Positions 29,331 to 38,082 of a stretch of DNA of 64,000 nucleotides are shown one piece after another. Position 1 is the stretch's first letter, and each line of letters starts with the position of its first letter. Origin of the DNA: Chitinophagaceae bacterium (GTDB lineage Bacteria; Bacteroidota; Bacteroidia; Chitinophagales; Chitinophagaceae). The stretch spans positions 558,001 to 622,000 of the forward strand of contig JAMLGU010000001.1 of the NCBI GenBank assembly GCA_023957575.1, in the 5' to 3' direction. A model generated the notes under the pieces. The model searched no databases. It was not told the origin of the DNA and saw only the letters and a program-made list of their open reading frames with translations. The position numbers and the translations under genes are program-made.

Positions 29331-30503
29331 ATGAAAGTACGTTTTCAATCTCTCGATGTTTTCAGGGGCGCTACGGTTAGCCTGATGATATTAGTAAACA
29401 ACCCCGGCAGTTGGTCTCATATATTTAAGCCATTGGCACACGCCAAATGGCATGGTCTTACGCCCACCGACCTCGTTTTCCCCTTCTTTTTGTTTGCAGT
29501 GGGCAATGCCATGAGTTTTGTAATTCCACGACTTAGGGAGGCAGGAGATGCTGCTTTCTGGAGAAAAATTATAAAAAGAACGCTCATCATTTTTGCAATT
29601 GGTCTCTTTCTCAACTGGTATCCTTTTATCAGATGGAATAACGATTCATTGCAGTTCATCAATTGGGTAAACAGTTCCAATCCCGAAAAAGGGGTAAGAA
29701 TATTGGGAGTGCTGCAAAGGATAGCGCTGTGTTATTTCTTTGCGTCATTAATTATTTATTATTTAAAGCCAAAGACGGCCTATTTTGTTTCGCTGGTGCT
29801 ATTGCTGCTTTATTGGGCTATTTGTCTTATCGGAAATCCAGCCGATCCATTCAGCCTCGAAGGCTGGTATGGCAATGTGATAGACAGGGCTGTCTTAGGA
29901 GTTCCACACATGTACAAGGGCGAAGGCGTACCCTTTGATCCGGAAGGAATACTAAGCACTCTGCCGGCTATTGTACAGGTGGTCTTTGGGTACTTTGTGG
30001 GCATGTATATCAAAAGCAATAGCGTGGAACCCAATCCTGAGCAGCCCACAGGCGCTGTTTATAAGATGCTTACCGGCTTGTTTGTAAGTGGCGTGGCATT
30101 GCTGATTACCGGTTTTGCCTGGGATACTGTTTTTCCCATCAATAAAAAAATATGGACGAGCTCTTATGTGATTTATACCACAGGCCTTGCTACCATCACC
30201 ATTGCCACCATGATTTATTTGATGGAAGTAAAAAAAGTAAAAGGATTTATCAGTAATTTTTTTGAAGTCTTTGGCAAAAATCCGTTGTTCATATTTGCAC
30301 TGAGCGCTTTTCTTCCCAAGACACTGGGGCTCATCAGAATGGGCGAAGGGTTAACTCCCTGGAACTGGCTTTATAAAAAAGTATTTATCCATACTCCGGG
30401 TGCGCCGGAAATCGGTTCCCTGCTGTATGCCATCTCCGTCATCGTTTTTATGTGGGCAATAGCCTGGTGGATGGACAAAAAGAAAATCTACATCAAGGTT
30501 TAA
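29331..30503 (+). CDS. DUF5009/HGSNAT-like membrane acyltransferase
   Basis: Polytopic membrane protein of 390 residues, similar in pattern to the heparan-alpha-glucosaminide N-acetyltransferase-like family of bacteria. The N-terminus RFQSLDVFRGATVSLMILVNNPGSW is the family signature; the conserved Asp-x-x-Arg-Gly also recalls membrane acyltransferase 3 proteins. The next helix contains HGLTPTDLVFPFFLFAVGNAMSF, and later segments include RIALCYFFASLI and NPLFIFALSAFLP. About ten to eleven transmembrane helices. By family knowledge such proteins may acetylate sugars across the membrane using acetyl-CoA, but the substrate here is unknown. Confidence 0.85.
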   Translation: MKVRFQSLDVFRGATVSLMILVNNPGSWSHIFKPLAHAKWHGLTPTDLVFPFFLFAVGNAMSFVIPRLREAGDAAFWRKIIKRTLIIFAIGLFLNWYPFIRWNNDSLQFINWVNSSNPEKGVRILGVLQRIALCYFFASLIIYYLKPKTAYFVSLVLLLLYWAICLIGNPADPFSLEGWYGNVIDRAVLGVPHMYKGEGVPFDPEGILSTLPAIVQVVFGYFVGMYIKSNSVEPNPEQPTGAVYKMLTGLFVSGVALLITGFAWDTVFPINKKIWTSSYVIYTTGLATITIATMIYLMEVKKVKGFISNFFEVFGKNPLFIFALSAFLPKTLGLIRMGEGLTPWNWLYKKVFIHTPGAPEIGSLLYAISVIVFMWAIAWWMDKKKIYIKV

Positions 30504-30511
30504 AAGTGTTA

Positions 30512-30970
30512 TTATCCCATTGCGGCTCCCAGTCCGGCTGCAATAACAGCTACAATCATCAACAGGATGCTGATGATGATAAGTACTACCCATATTTTAA
30601 AATAGGTGCCTAAGCTGTATAATCCGTTCGACAATTGCTGCTGGTTATTCTCTGCAATGGACTTTCTGGTTAATGTAGAAAACCGGTACAAAAAATAAAA
30701 CAGTATCAGATTGAAAGCCAAAGACAAAATTACCGAGATGACAGTGCCCGAAGTCTGAAATTGAGCCATCTTTTCATCAAAACCTTCCTTTGCAGCAACT
30801 TTAGACACCGGATTTGGATTGATAAAAAAAGTAATCAATCCAACTACCGAACCAATGATTGATAGTAAGGCGGCTATCCCTGCCAACTTAGCAGCGCCTA
30901 CAATTTTTTCTTTGGTATATTCATCAAACAGAGGTGATGACGCTGTACTTTGTAAAATTTCATTTTCCAT
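30512..30970 (-). CDS. DUF5362-like membrane protein (152 residues)
   Basis: Small membrane protein with three or four hydrophobic segments: AAKLAGIAALLSIIGSVVGLI, GTVISVILSLAFNLILFYFLYRF and IWVVLIIISILLMIVAVIAAG. The middle loop YRFSTLTRKSIAENNQQQLSNGLYSLGTYFKI matches the pattern of DUF5362 proteins. The start codon overlaps the stop of the neighbouring related gene by 1 bp, so the two are translated in tandem. Function unknown; they may form a hetero-oligomer (inference from pairing). Confidence 0.65.
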   Translation of the reverse strand: MENEILQSTASSPLFDEYTKEKIVGAAKLAGIAALLSIIGSVVGLITFFINPNPVSKVAAKEGFDEKMAQFQTSGTVISVILSLAFNLILFYFLYRFSTLTRKSIAENNQQQLSNGLYSLGTYFKIWVVLIIISILLMIVAVIAAGLGAAMG

Positions 30971-31395
30971 TATTCAAAAAGTTTTGAAAGGTTAGCAAAT
31001 AAACTTATCGCGCCAAAAACTGTAAGCACTATAAAAAACCGCTTCAGATATACAAAGCCCTCTGCAATTAGCAGTTTGTCCTGCATTGCCACACCCTGAT
31101 CCAGCAACTGTGCAGCTTTGAACAAAAAATATAAAAATGCGGCAAAAACAAAAAAGAAAATAAAGAATACAAAAATTACCGCACCATACAGCCCTTCCAT
31201 TTTTATCGGCAGGGCTTCAGTTATTGTTTTCATAATTTCTGCGCCGCCAATCAATAATGACATTACCACAAAGGCGCCCATTGCAAAACCAAAAATTGAA
31301 ATGAACCTTGTCCATTTGGCTATGCTTTGAAGACCTCTCGCCACCTCGGGGTTAATAGTTGGTTCTGGTTGTGAGTTTTGAAGATTTTCTTCCAT
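30970..31395 (-). CDS. DUF5362-like membrane protein (141 residues)
   Basis: Paralogue-like partner of the preceding entry. Hydrophobic segments: RFISIFGFAMGAFVVMSLLIGG, GAVIFVFFIFFFVFAAFLYFLFK and FIVLTVFGAISLFAN. The loop AAQLLDQGVAMQDKLLIAEGFVYLKRFF corresponds to the LTRKSIAENNQQQL loop of its neighbour. The first 20 residues are polar and Pro/Gln-rich. Encoded just upstream of the second copy and downstream of miaA on the same strand. Function unknown. Confidence 0.65.
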   Translation of the reverse strand: MEENLQNSQPEPTINPEVARGLQSIAKWTRFISIFGFAMGAFVVMSLLIGGAEIMKTITEALPIKMEGLYGAVIFVFFIFFFVFAAFLYFLFKAAQLLDQGVAMQDKLLIAEGFVYLKRFFIVLTVFGAISLFANLSKLFE

Positions 31396-31431
31396 AAAAA
31401 ATGAATATTGAAAATTAAAATTAATTGATGA

Positions 31432-32343
31432 TTACTTTTCTACCAAATGCTTTTCTATAAATGCGATGATATTTTCATCAACATTGATTGCATAAATGTC
31501 TTTTTGCTTTTTAAACCATGTAATTTGTCGCTTGGCATAATTTCTGGTATGCTGCTTAATCAGTTTTACGGCTTCATCTTTGGAAATGCTGCCGTCAAAG
31601 TAATCAAACAATTCTTTGTATCCTACTGTTTGCAACGCATTCTTATGACGGTAAGGGTACAAATTACGGGCTTCATCTTCGAGCCCTGCCAGCATCATGG
31701 CATCCACCCGCAGGTTGATTCTGTCATAAAGTTGTTCGCGTGGCATTTGCAATGCTATCTGCAAAATATTGAATCTGCGTTTTTCTTTTTCAACGGTTCT
31801 AAAAGAAAGTACCGACCTGCCGGTAGCTTCTGCCACTTCTAATGCCCGCATCATTCGTTGTGGATTTTGCATCTCACCGGCAGAAGCAAATTCAGGGTCT
31901 TTTAATTGCAGTTGTTGCTGTAGCCAGCTGATTCCGAATGTTTTATAACCTTCCAAAATATTATTGCGAATTTCAGCCGGAATTTCGGGCATCGCATCCA
32001 TCCCTTCCACAAGCGCTTTTATGTAAAGCCCTGTTCCTCCGGTTACCACAACAATTGGGTGAAGGGCAAACAAATCTTTAAGCAAATCCAATGCATATTT
32101 TTCGTACCGACCGGCATTAATGTCATCGTGAATGTGGTGCGAGGCAATAAAATAATGTGGTACAGCCTTCAGTTCTTCTTCCTGGGGTCTGGCTACGCCG
32201 ATGTTTAGTTCCTTGTAACACTGCCTGCTGTCGGCAGAAAGGATTACTGTGTTAAAGTGTCTTGCAACATTGATGGCCACACCGGTTTTGCCAATGGCGG
32301 TAGGCCCTGCTATGATGATCAATGTAGGTAACTGATATTGCAA
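31432..32343 (-). CDS. miaA: tRNA dimethylallyltransferase
   Basis: Adds the isopentenyl group to N6 of A37 in tRNAs reading UNN codons; substrate dimethylallyl diphosphate. 303 residues, normal for the family. The P-loop is IIAGPTAIGKTGVAI near the N-terminus, followed by VILSADSRQCYKELNIGVA, VVVTGGTGLYIKALVEGM and the C-terminal TVGYKELFDYFDG and AKRQITWFKKQ that contact tRNA. Cytoplasmic. Part of a minus-strand cluster, although upstream and downstream genes look unrelated to tRNA modification. Confidence 0.96.
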   Translation of the reverse strand: MQYQLPTLIIIAGPTAIGKTGVAINVARHFNTVILSADSRQCYKELNIGVARPQEEELKAVPHYFIASHHIHDDINAGRYEKYALDLLKDLFALHPIVVVTGGTGLYIKALVEGMDAMPEIPAEIRNNILEGYKTFGISWLQQQLQLKDPEFASAGEMQNPQRMMRALEVAEATGRSVLSFRTVEKEKRRFNILQIALQMPREQLYDRINLRVDAMMLAGLEDEARNLYPYRHKNALQTVGYKELFDYFDGSISKDEAVKLIKQHTRNYAKRQITWFKKQKDIYAINVDENIIAFIEKHLVEK

Positions 32344-32416
32344 TTATTGAGGAAGGATTAGGTAAGTATTTACTTTATATTTAATTTCCATTTGCCCTTT
32401 GCGTGAAGCAAAAGGA

Positions 32417-32986
32417 TTAATCTTCATCTCCATCTTCCTGATAGTCGTCAGCCATTTCTTCCACGCCGTAATCTTCGCCCTGTTCATCTTTCTCTCCAAA
32501 GCCATCTGCTCCTTTAGTGAGGTCGTATTTTTCCTCAATTTCGGCAAATTTTTCGCCCAGCAAACCTTTGGTGCCGTATTGTTTGGGGCCGATACCTTCG
32601 GATCTTACCATTGCCGGGTAAATAATTTTGGGATCCTCATCTTTGGAAACATTTATCAACTCGACTAAGAAATTCCAGAACTTATGAAAATCATAAGTGT
32701 ATGTAAAGCGCTGATTGGTATTTTTGATTTCGGAGGCAATGGAGGTCTCCTTCATCAGCAATGGCGGCGCTTTGTGTTCGATGTTGTAAATCTCAAGCGA
32801 AATTTCGCGGCCATGCTGCCAATTATCATTGCTTCGGTAGAAAGTAGCCTGATGTTTATTGTCAAAATCATAGGCTTTCAGGATGGCTTCATGGAAGTCA
32901 AAAAACGTCTGCGAAGGTCTTATCACGATATCGCGATAAATACTTTCGTCTTCCTCATAATACACTCTGAATTTGAAAATTGCCAT
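32417..32986 (-). CDS. Plasmid pRiA4b ORF-3-like protein
   Basis: 189 residues from ATG 32986 (MAIFKFRVYYEEDESIYRDI); the open frame extends 35 codons further upstream but that part lacks conserved pattern. The core IVIRPSQTFFDFHEAILKAYDFDNKHQATFYRS resembles the beta-grasp-like IS1096/pRiA4b ORF-3 family, whose function is unknown despite the plasmid and transposon names. The tail is an extended acidic low-complexity stretch (GEKDEQGEDYGVEEMADDYQEDGDED). Bacteroidota often carry it next to miaA and yqgE, as here, so it is likely a chromosomal core gene rather than mobile cargo. Confidence 0.75.
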   Translation of the reverse strand: MAIFKFRVYYEEDESIYRDIVIRPSQTFFDFHEAILKAYDFDNKHQATFYRSNDNWQHGREISLEIYNIEHKAPPLLMKETSIASEIKNTNQRFTYTYDFHKFWNFLVELINVSKDEDPKIIYPAMVRSEGIGPKQYGTKGLLGEKFAEIEEKYDLTKGADGFGEKDEQGEDYGVEEMADDYQEDGDED

Positions 32987-33048
32987 AAGCGAAATTAAGC
33001 ATTTATTTGCAATATTCCTTACCGATAATTTTATTTTCAGGGAATGAC

Positions 33049-33078
33049 TTTGGGCTTCATCCACTTCCAATAACTTTG
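33049..33078 (+). promoter_or_regulatory. yqgE promoter
   Basis: TTTG (33049-33052), an 18-bp spacer and TAACTTTG (33071-33078) match the Bacteroidota promoter consensus; the yqgE ATG follows 20 bp later. Confidence 0.65.
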
Positions 33079-33098
33079 TAAAAACAAGCACTTTAAAT

Positions 33099-33557
33099 AT
33101 GTCCGGTTCTCATAATTCATTGCAAGGCAGGTATATAATTGCTACCTCGGTTTTAATCAATACTTATTTTGAAGCCGCCATCATATTCATTACCGAGCAT
33201 AACGAAAACGGTGCAATTGGGTATATTACTAACCAGCCATACCCGCGGCGGTTTAACGAGCTGGTAGCTTTTATAGACAGTCCGCCTGTTCTTTTATACG
33301 AAGGCGGTCCGGTGGAACACGAAAAGTTGTTTTTTATTCACAGGCGCAAGGATTTGGTAACGGGCAGTATTTTAGTTGCGGATAATATTTATATCGGTGG
33401 AAATTTTACAAACGCAGTGCAACTGATAAATACAGGCAATTTCCCGCTATCGGATTTTAAACTCTTTATCGGTTATTGCGGCTGGGATGCCGGCGAATTA
33501 GAAGCAGAAATTGCAGAAGGCAGTTGGGAACTTACCGGTGGTAAATTATTTGACTAA
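33099..33557 (+). CDS. YqgE/AlgH family protein
   Basis: 152-residue member of the YqgE/AlgH family, once described as a transcriptional regulator in Pseudomonas but structurally a cytoplasmic protein of uncertain function. Signatures: GRYIIATSVLINTYFEAAIIFITEHNENGAIGYITNQP, VLLYEGGPVEHEKLFFIHRR and FIGYCGWDAGELEAEIAEGSW, the last being the most diagnostic. The preceding promoter is well formed. Its 3' end faces the tracrRNA, whose terminator hairpin could also stop yqgE transcription in the plus direction, although the plus strand has no strong T-run after the stem. Confidence 0.93.
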   Translation: MSGSHNSLQGRYIIATSVLINTYFEAAIIFITEHNENGAIGYITNQPYPRRFNELVAFIDSPPVLLYEGGPVEHEKLFFIHRRKDLVTGSILVADNIYIGGNFTNAVQLINTGNFPLSDFKLFIGYCGWDAGELEAEIAEGSWELTGGKLFD

Positions 33558-33583
33558 CGATTTGATTGTGAGTAGTTATTGAC

Positions 33584-33657
33584 AAAAAGAAGGCGAGTTA
33601 CCCCGCCTTTAATGTTTTCACAACGGAATAATCCTTATTGTGAATTGCTTTCAAATT
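33584..33657 (-). ncRNA. tracrRNA of the type II-C CRISPR-Cas system
   Basis: The minus strand carries a complete tracrRNA. A 17-nt anti-repeat (33638-33654) is perfectly complementary to the crRNA repeat start, as transcribed from the minus strand of the array; with G-U pairs and four more pairs it can reach about 22 bp. It is followed by a nexus-like GGATTATTCC, GTTGTGAAAAC, and a terminator of AAGGCGGG and CTCGCCTT around a GTAA tetraloop (33590-33609) with a T-run at 33588-33584. A TTG-N20-TACCTTTG promoter (33662-33692) places the 5' end near 33657. It is divergent from cas9. The ends are inferred from motifs, not mapped. Confidence 0.85.
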
Positions 33658-33661
33658 TTCT

Positions 33662-33692
33662 CAAAGGTAAAGGGTTAATTTTAAATAAACAA
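33662..33692 (-). promoter_or_regulatory. tracrRNA promoter
   Basis: On the minus strand, TTG (33692-33690), a 20-bp spacer and TACCTTTG (33669-33662) match the Bacteroidota promoter. The start of transcription would fall a few bases before the anti-repeat. No equally good promoter is visible for cas9 on the opposite strand; the closest is TATCTTTA at 33730-33737. Confidence 0.65.
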
Positions 33693-33751
33693 GGGGAATA
33701 ATCCTGTTTTTTCACAATATATTTTGTACTATCTTTAAAAGCAAAAATACC

Positions 33752-36700
33752 ATGACTAAAACAATTCTGGGGCTTGATATTGGAACTAACTCGGTGGGAT
33801 GGGCTTATGTAAAGGAAGGTGAAAATCCTGACCAATCCTCTATTGAACAGATTGGTGTTAGAGTTAATCCTTTAACCGTGGATGAGCAAACTAATTTTGA
33901 GAAAGGCAAACCACTAACTACAAATGCTGATAGAACACTAAAACGAGGTGCAAGACGAAATTTAGACCGCTTTAAACTAAGACGTGAACAATTGCTGGAG
34001 ATTTTAAAGGCTTCAAAAGTTATTAATGCGGAAACAAAATTAACCGAAGTTGGTGCTAACACCACACATCAGACTTGGAGGTTAAGAGCAAATGCTGCTA
34101 TCGAAAAAATTGAATTGGATGAATTTGCCAGAGTGCTTTTTGCTATTAATGCAAAAAGAGGTTATAAGAGCAGCCGTAAAGCCAAAAATGAAGATGAAGG
34201 ACAAGCTATAGATGGCATGGCCATTGCAAAAAGATTGTATGAGGAAAAATTGACTCCAGGACAATTAACCTATCAATTATTGCAAGAAGGAAAGAAGACC
34301 GTTCCCGAATTTTATAGATCTGATTTGCAAGCAGAGTTTGATAATATTTGGGCAATACAAAAGCAAACCCATTCAAACATTCTTACCGATGAATTTTATA
34401 AAGAATTACAAGGTAAAGGGCAAAGGGCTACTGCTGCTTTGTTTTGGACAAAACATAAATTTAATACTGCCGATATAAAGGACTTAGAAGATAGCTTAAA
34501 AAACGAAAAAACCATCAAGCTGTCCAACCGGGAAAAGAAAAGATTGCAGGCTTATAAATGGAGAAGTGAAGCCGTTACCATTCCATTAGAAAAAGAACAA
34601 ATGGCTTATGTACTTACCGAGATAAATAACAACCTCAATAATTCAAGTGGCTATTTAGGAGCCATTTCCGACAGAAGCAAAGAGTTATACTTTAATAAAG
34701 AAACCATAGGTCAGTATTTATATCATCAGCTCAAGAAAAACCCACACAGCAGTTTAAAGAATCAGGTTTTTTATAGGCAGGATTATTTAGATGAATTTGA
34801 AAAAATTTGGGAGACCCAGGCTCAATATCACCCACAATTGACTAAGGAACTAAAAGAAGAGATAAGGGATGTGATTATTTTTTACCAACGAAAATTAAAA
34901 TCTCAAAAGGGATTGATAAGTTTCTGTGAGTTGGAAAGTAAGGAAATAGAATTAAATAAAAACGGACAAAAAGTAAAAAAGACCATCGGGTTACGAGTTG
35001 CACCAAAATCATCTCCTTTGTTTCAAGAATTTAAGATTTGGCAAATGCTCCATAATGTGGTCATTCGTAAAAAGGGAACAACGAAGAGAAAAATTTCTAT
35101 CAATAATGCACAGAAAGAATTATTTGCCAATGAAAATGAATTTGTTTTTGACCAGGAAGCCAAGCAAATATTATTTGATGAATTGAACTTGAAAGGGAAC
35201 CTTACAGCCTCTGCTGTCATTGAACTTTTAGGCCACAAAGCCAGTGAATGGGAAATGAATTATACCGCCTTAGAAGGCAATAGAACACAACAATCCTTAT
35301 ATGAAGCCTACTTAAAAATTATTGAAATATCGGGGCATGATTTACGAGATTTTTTGAAAATTCAATCAAACAAGGACGAAATAGAGTTAAAAGATTTAGA
35401 CGTTTCGGCAACCGAAATTAAAAAAGTAGTAAAAGAGATATTTTCAACTATTGGTATTAATACTGCCATACTTGATTTTGATGCCATGTTGGAAGGCAAG
35501 GCTTTTGAACAACAAGCCTCTTATCAATTGTGGCATTTGTTGTACGCTTACGAAGGCGACAATTCTACCTCGGGAAATGAAACACTATATAAGCTTTTAC
35601 AAGAAAAATTTGGGTTTAGTAAGGAGTATGCCAGCGTGATGGCTAATATTAATTTGCAGGGCGACTACGGGAATTTATCAGCCAAAGCCATGCGCAAAAT
35701 ATTTCCTCACATAAAAGAAAAAAAATTTAGTGAGGCTTGCGAATTAGCAGGCTATTGTCATTCCAAACATTCGCTTACCAAAGAAGAATTAGAAAACAGA
35801 AAACTGAATGACACATTGGATTTGCTTCCAAAAAACAGTTTGCGAAATCCGGTGGTTGAAAAAATATTGAACCAAATGATTAATGTGGTGAATACTTTAA
35901 TCATAAAAAATTCGGAGAAAGACGCTGAAGGCAACATAACCAAGTATTTCCATTTTGATGAAATTAGGATAGAATTGGCTCGTGAACTAAAGAAGAATGC
36001 CAAAGAAAGAGCGGAGATGACCAGCAATATTAATGCTGCAAAAATAGAACATGAAAAAATTATAAAACTATTGCAAAAGGAATTTGGTGTAGCCAATCCT
36101 ACACGCAACGATATTATCCGCTACCGCTTATACGAAGAATTGAAAAACACGGGGTACAAAGATTTATATACCGATACCTATATTCCCAAGGAGTTGCTAT
36201 TTAGCAAACAGATTGACATTGAGCACATCATTCCCCAGTCACGGCTTTTTGATGACAGCTTTTCCAACAAAACTGTAGTGTATAGAAAAGATAATTTAGA
36301 TAAAGGCAATCAAACTGCTTATGATTACATTGATAGAAAATTTGGAGCAGAGGGCTTAACCGCTTACCAAACAAGAGTGGAAGAATTATTTAAAACAAAA
36401 GTTATCACTAAAGCCAAGTACAAAAAATTATTAATGCCCGAATCCGAAATTGGCGATGGTTTTATAGAAAGAGATTTAAGAGACAGCCAGTATATAGCTA
36501 AAAAAGCAAAGGAAATTTTATTTACCATTACCAAAGCAGTAGTATCTACCTCCGGCCAAATAACCGACCGTCTTAGAGAAGACTGGGGCTTGATAAATGT
36601 GATGAAAGAAATGAATCTGCCAAAGTATAGGGCATTAGGACTTACCGAAATGGAAGAAAGGAAATATGGACAGAAAGTAGAAGTGAAAAAAGATTGGACA

Positions 36701-38074
36701 AAAAGAAACGACCATCGCCACCATGCCATGGATGCTTTAACGGTTGCTTTTACCAAGCACAGCTATATTCAATACCTCAATTACCTGAATGCCAGAAAAA
36801 ACGAGAAGCACAAATTGCATGGAAATATTATTGGCATTGAAACAAAGGAAACCGAAATACACATAGACGACAATGGAGATAAAAAACGAGTGTTTAAGCA
36901 ACCCATTCCTAATTTCAGGCAGGTAGCAAAGGAGCATTTAGAGCAAGTAATAATTTCTCACAAAGCAAAAAATAAAGTAGTAAGTAAAGGAAAAAACAAA
37001 ATAGCCGGTAAACAAACCGTACAGCAAACGCTTACTCCCCGAGGACAATTGCACAAAGAAACGATGTATGGTCGTTATCAATATTACGAACAGAAAGATG
37101 TAAAAATAACCGCTTCTTTTGATAAAGAAACGGCACGGAAAGTATCCAATCCTCTTTTCAGAAAATTGTTATTAGAAAGGTTGGAAGCCAATAACAACGA
37201 TCCAAAAAAGGCCTTTGCCGGAAAAAATGCACTTGGTAAACTACCCATTTATTTAGATGAATCTAAGACTTCTACTTTGCCGGAAATCGTTAAGATAGTA
37301 TGGCTTGAGAAAGATTTTTCCATACGCAAGGATATAACTCCTGATAATTTTAAGGATGAAAAAACAATTGACAAAGTATTAGACCAAGGGGTTAAACGAT
37401 TGCTTAAAGCCAGACTAAATACTTATGGTGGCGATGCAAAAAAAGCCTTTTCCGATTTAGATAAAAATCCAATTTGGCTAAACAAAGAAAAAGGTATTTC
37501 TGTAAAGCGCGTAACTATAAGTGGGGTTAAAAATGCAGAAGCATTGCATTACAAAAAGAATCATTTTGGAGAATTGATTTTAGACAGCAATGGAAAAAAA
37601 ATACCGGTAGATTTTGTAAGCACCGGTAACAACCACCATGTGGCAATTTATAAAGACGAGAATGGAGCTTTGCAAGAAAAAGTAGTATCATTTTATGAAG
37701 CCGTAGAAAGAGTTAACCAGTGTTTACCGATTATTGACAAAGACTTTAACCAATCCATTGGCTGGCAATTTTTATTTACCATGAAACAAAATGAGCTCTT
37801 TGTTTTCCCTAATGAAAAAACTGGATTTAATCCGGCAGAGATTGATTTGCTAGCACCCAAAAACAGAAAACTGATAAGTTCAAATTTGTTTAGGGTACAG
37901 AAGATTGCTACCAAAAATTATTTTTTTAGACACCATTTGGAAACTAATGTTGAAAATCCTAAAGAACTACAAGATATAGCATATAAGTCACAATTGGGTT
38001 TGAATAGAATTAAGGGTATAATTAAAGTACGCACTAATCATCTTGGTGAAATAATTAGTGTTGGCGAATATTAA
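33752..38074 (+). CDS. cas9: Cas9 endonuclease, type II-C
   Basis: RNA-guided DNA endonuclease that, with crRNA and tracrRNA, cuts both strands of invading DNA. Domains by motif: RuvC-I ILGLDIGTNSVGWAYV with Asp9; an Arg-rich bridge helix (TLKRGARRNLDRFKLRREQL, about 62-81); a long alpha-helical recognition lobe; RuvC-II IRIELARELKKN with Glu741; HNH QIDIEHIIPQSRLFDD with His825; RuvC-III DHRHHAMDALTVA with His990-His991 and Asp994; and a C-terminal PAM-interacting region of about 400 residues. All catalytic residues are present. At 1440 residues it is longer than the about 1000-1100 of Neisseria or Campylobacter II-C proteins but usual for Bacteroidota. No csn2 or cas4 is present, hence II-C. 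Confidence 0.98.
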   Translation: MTKTILGLDIGTNSVGWAYVKEGENPDQSSIEQIGVRVNPLTVDEQTNFEKGKPLTTNADRTLKRGARRNLDRFKLRREQLLEILKASKVINAETKLTEVGANTTHQTWRLRANAAIEKIELDEFARVLFAINAKRGYKSSRKAKNEDEGQAIDGMAIAKRLYEEKLTPGQLTYQLLQEGKKTVPEFYRSDLQAEFDNIWAIQKQTHSNILTDEFYKELQGKGQRATAALFWTKHKFNTADIKDLEDSLKNEKTIKLSNREKKRLQAYKWRSEAVTIPLEKEQMAYVLTEINNNLNNSSGYLGAISDRSKELYFNKETIGQYLYHQLKKNPHSSLKNQVFYRQDYLDEFEKIWETQAQYHPQLTKELKEEIRDVIIFYQRKLKSQKGLISFCELESKEIELNKNGQKVKKTIGLRVAPKSSPLFQEFKIWQMLHNVVIRKKGTTKRKISINNAQKELFANENEFVFDQEAKQILFDELNLKGNLTASAVIELLGHKASEWEMNYTALEGNRTQQSLYEAYLKIIEISGHDLRDFLKIQSNKDEIELKDLDVSATEIKKVVKEIFSTIGINTAILDFDAMLEGKAFEQQASYQLWHLLYAYEGDNSTSGNETLYKLLQEKFGFSKEYASVMANINLQGDYGNLSAKAMRKIFPHIKEKKFSEACELAGYCHSKHSLTKEELENRKLNDTLDLLPKNSLRNPVVEKILNQMINVVNTLIIKNSEKDAEGNITKYFHFDEIRIELARELKKNAKERAEMTSNINAAKIEHEKIIKLLQKEFGVANPTRNDIIRYRLYEELKNTGYKDLYTDTYIPKELLFSKQIDIEHIIPQSRLFDDSFSNKTVVYRKDNLDKGNQTAYDYIDRKFGAEGLTAYQTRVEELFKTKVITKAKYKKLLMPESEIGDGFIERDLRDSQYIAKKAKEILFTITKAVVSTSGQITDRLREDWGLINVMKEMNLPKYRALGLTEMEERKYGQKVEVKKDWTKRNDHRHHAMDALTVAFTKHSYIQYLNYLNARKNEKHKLHGNIIGIETKETEIHIDDNGDKKRVFKQPIPNFRQVAKEHLEQVIISHKAKNKVVSKGKNKIAGKQTVQQTLTPRGQLHKETMYGRYQYYEQKDVKITASFDKETARKVSNPLFRKLLLERLEANNNDPKKAFAGKNALGKLPIYLDESKTSTLPEIVKIVWLEKDFSIRKDITPDNFKDEKTIDKVLDQGVKRLLKARLNTYGGDAKKAFSDLDKNPIWLNKEKGISVKRVTISGVKNAEALHYKKNHFGELILDSNGKKIPVDFVSTGNNHHVAIYKDENGALQEKVVSFYEAVERVNQCLPIIDKDFNQSIGWQFLFTMKQNELFVFPNEKTGFNPAEIDLLAPKNRKLISSNLFRVQKIATKNYFFRHHLETNVENPKELQDIAYKSQLGLNRIKGIIKVRTNHLGEIISVGEY

Positions 38075-38082
38075 ATCAAACC

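Noticed and set aside
32417..32986. An insertion sequence because of the IS1096/pRiA4b family name
   Set aside because: There are no terminal repeats or transposase, and the gene stands between core genes; the family name is historical.
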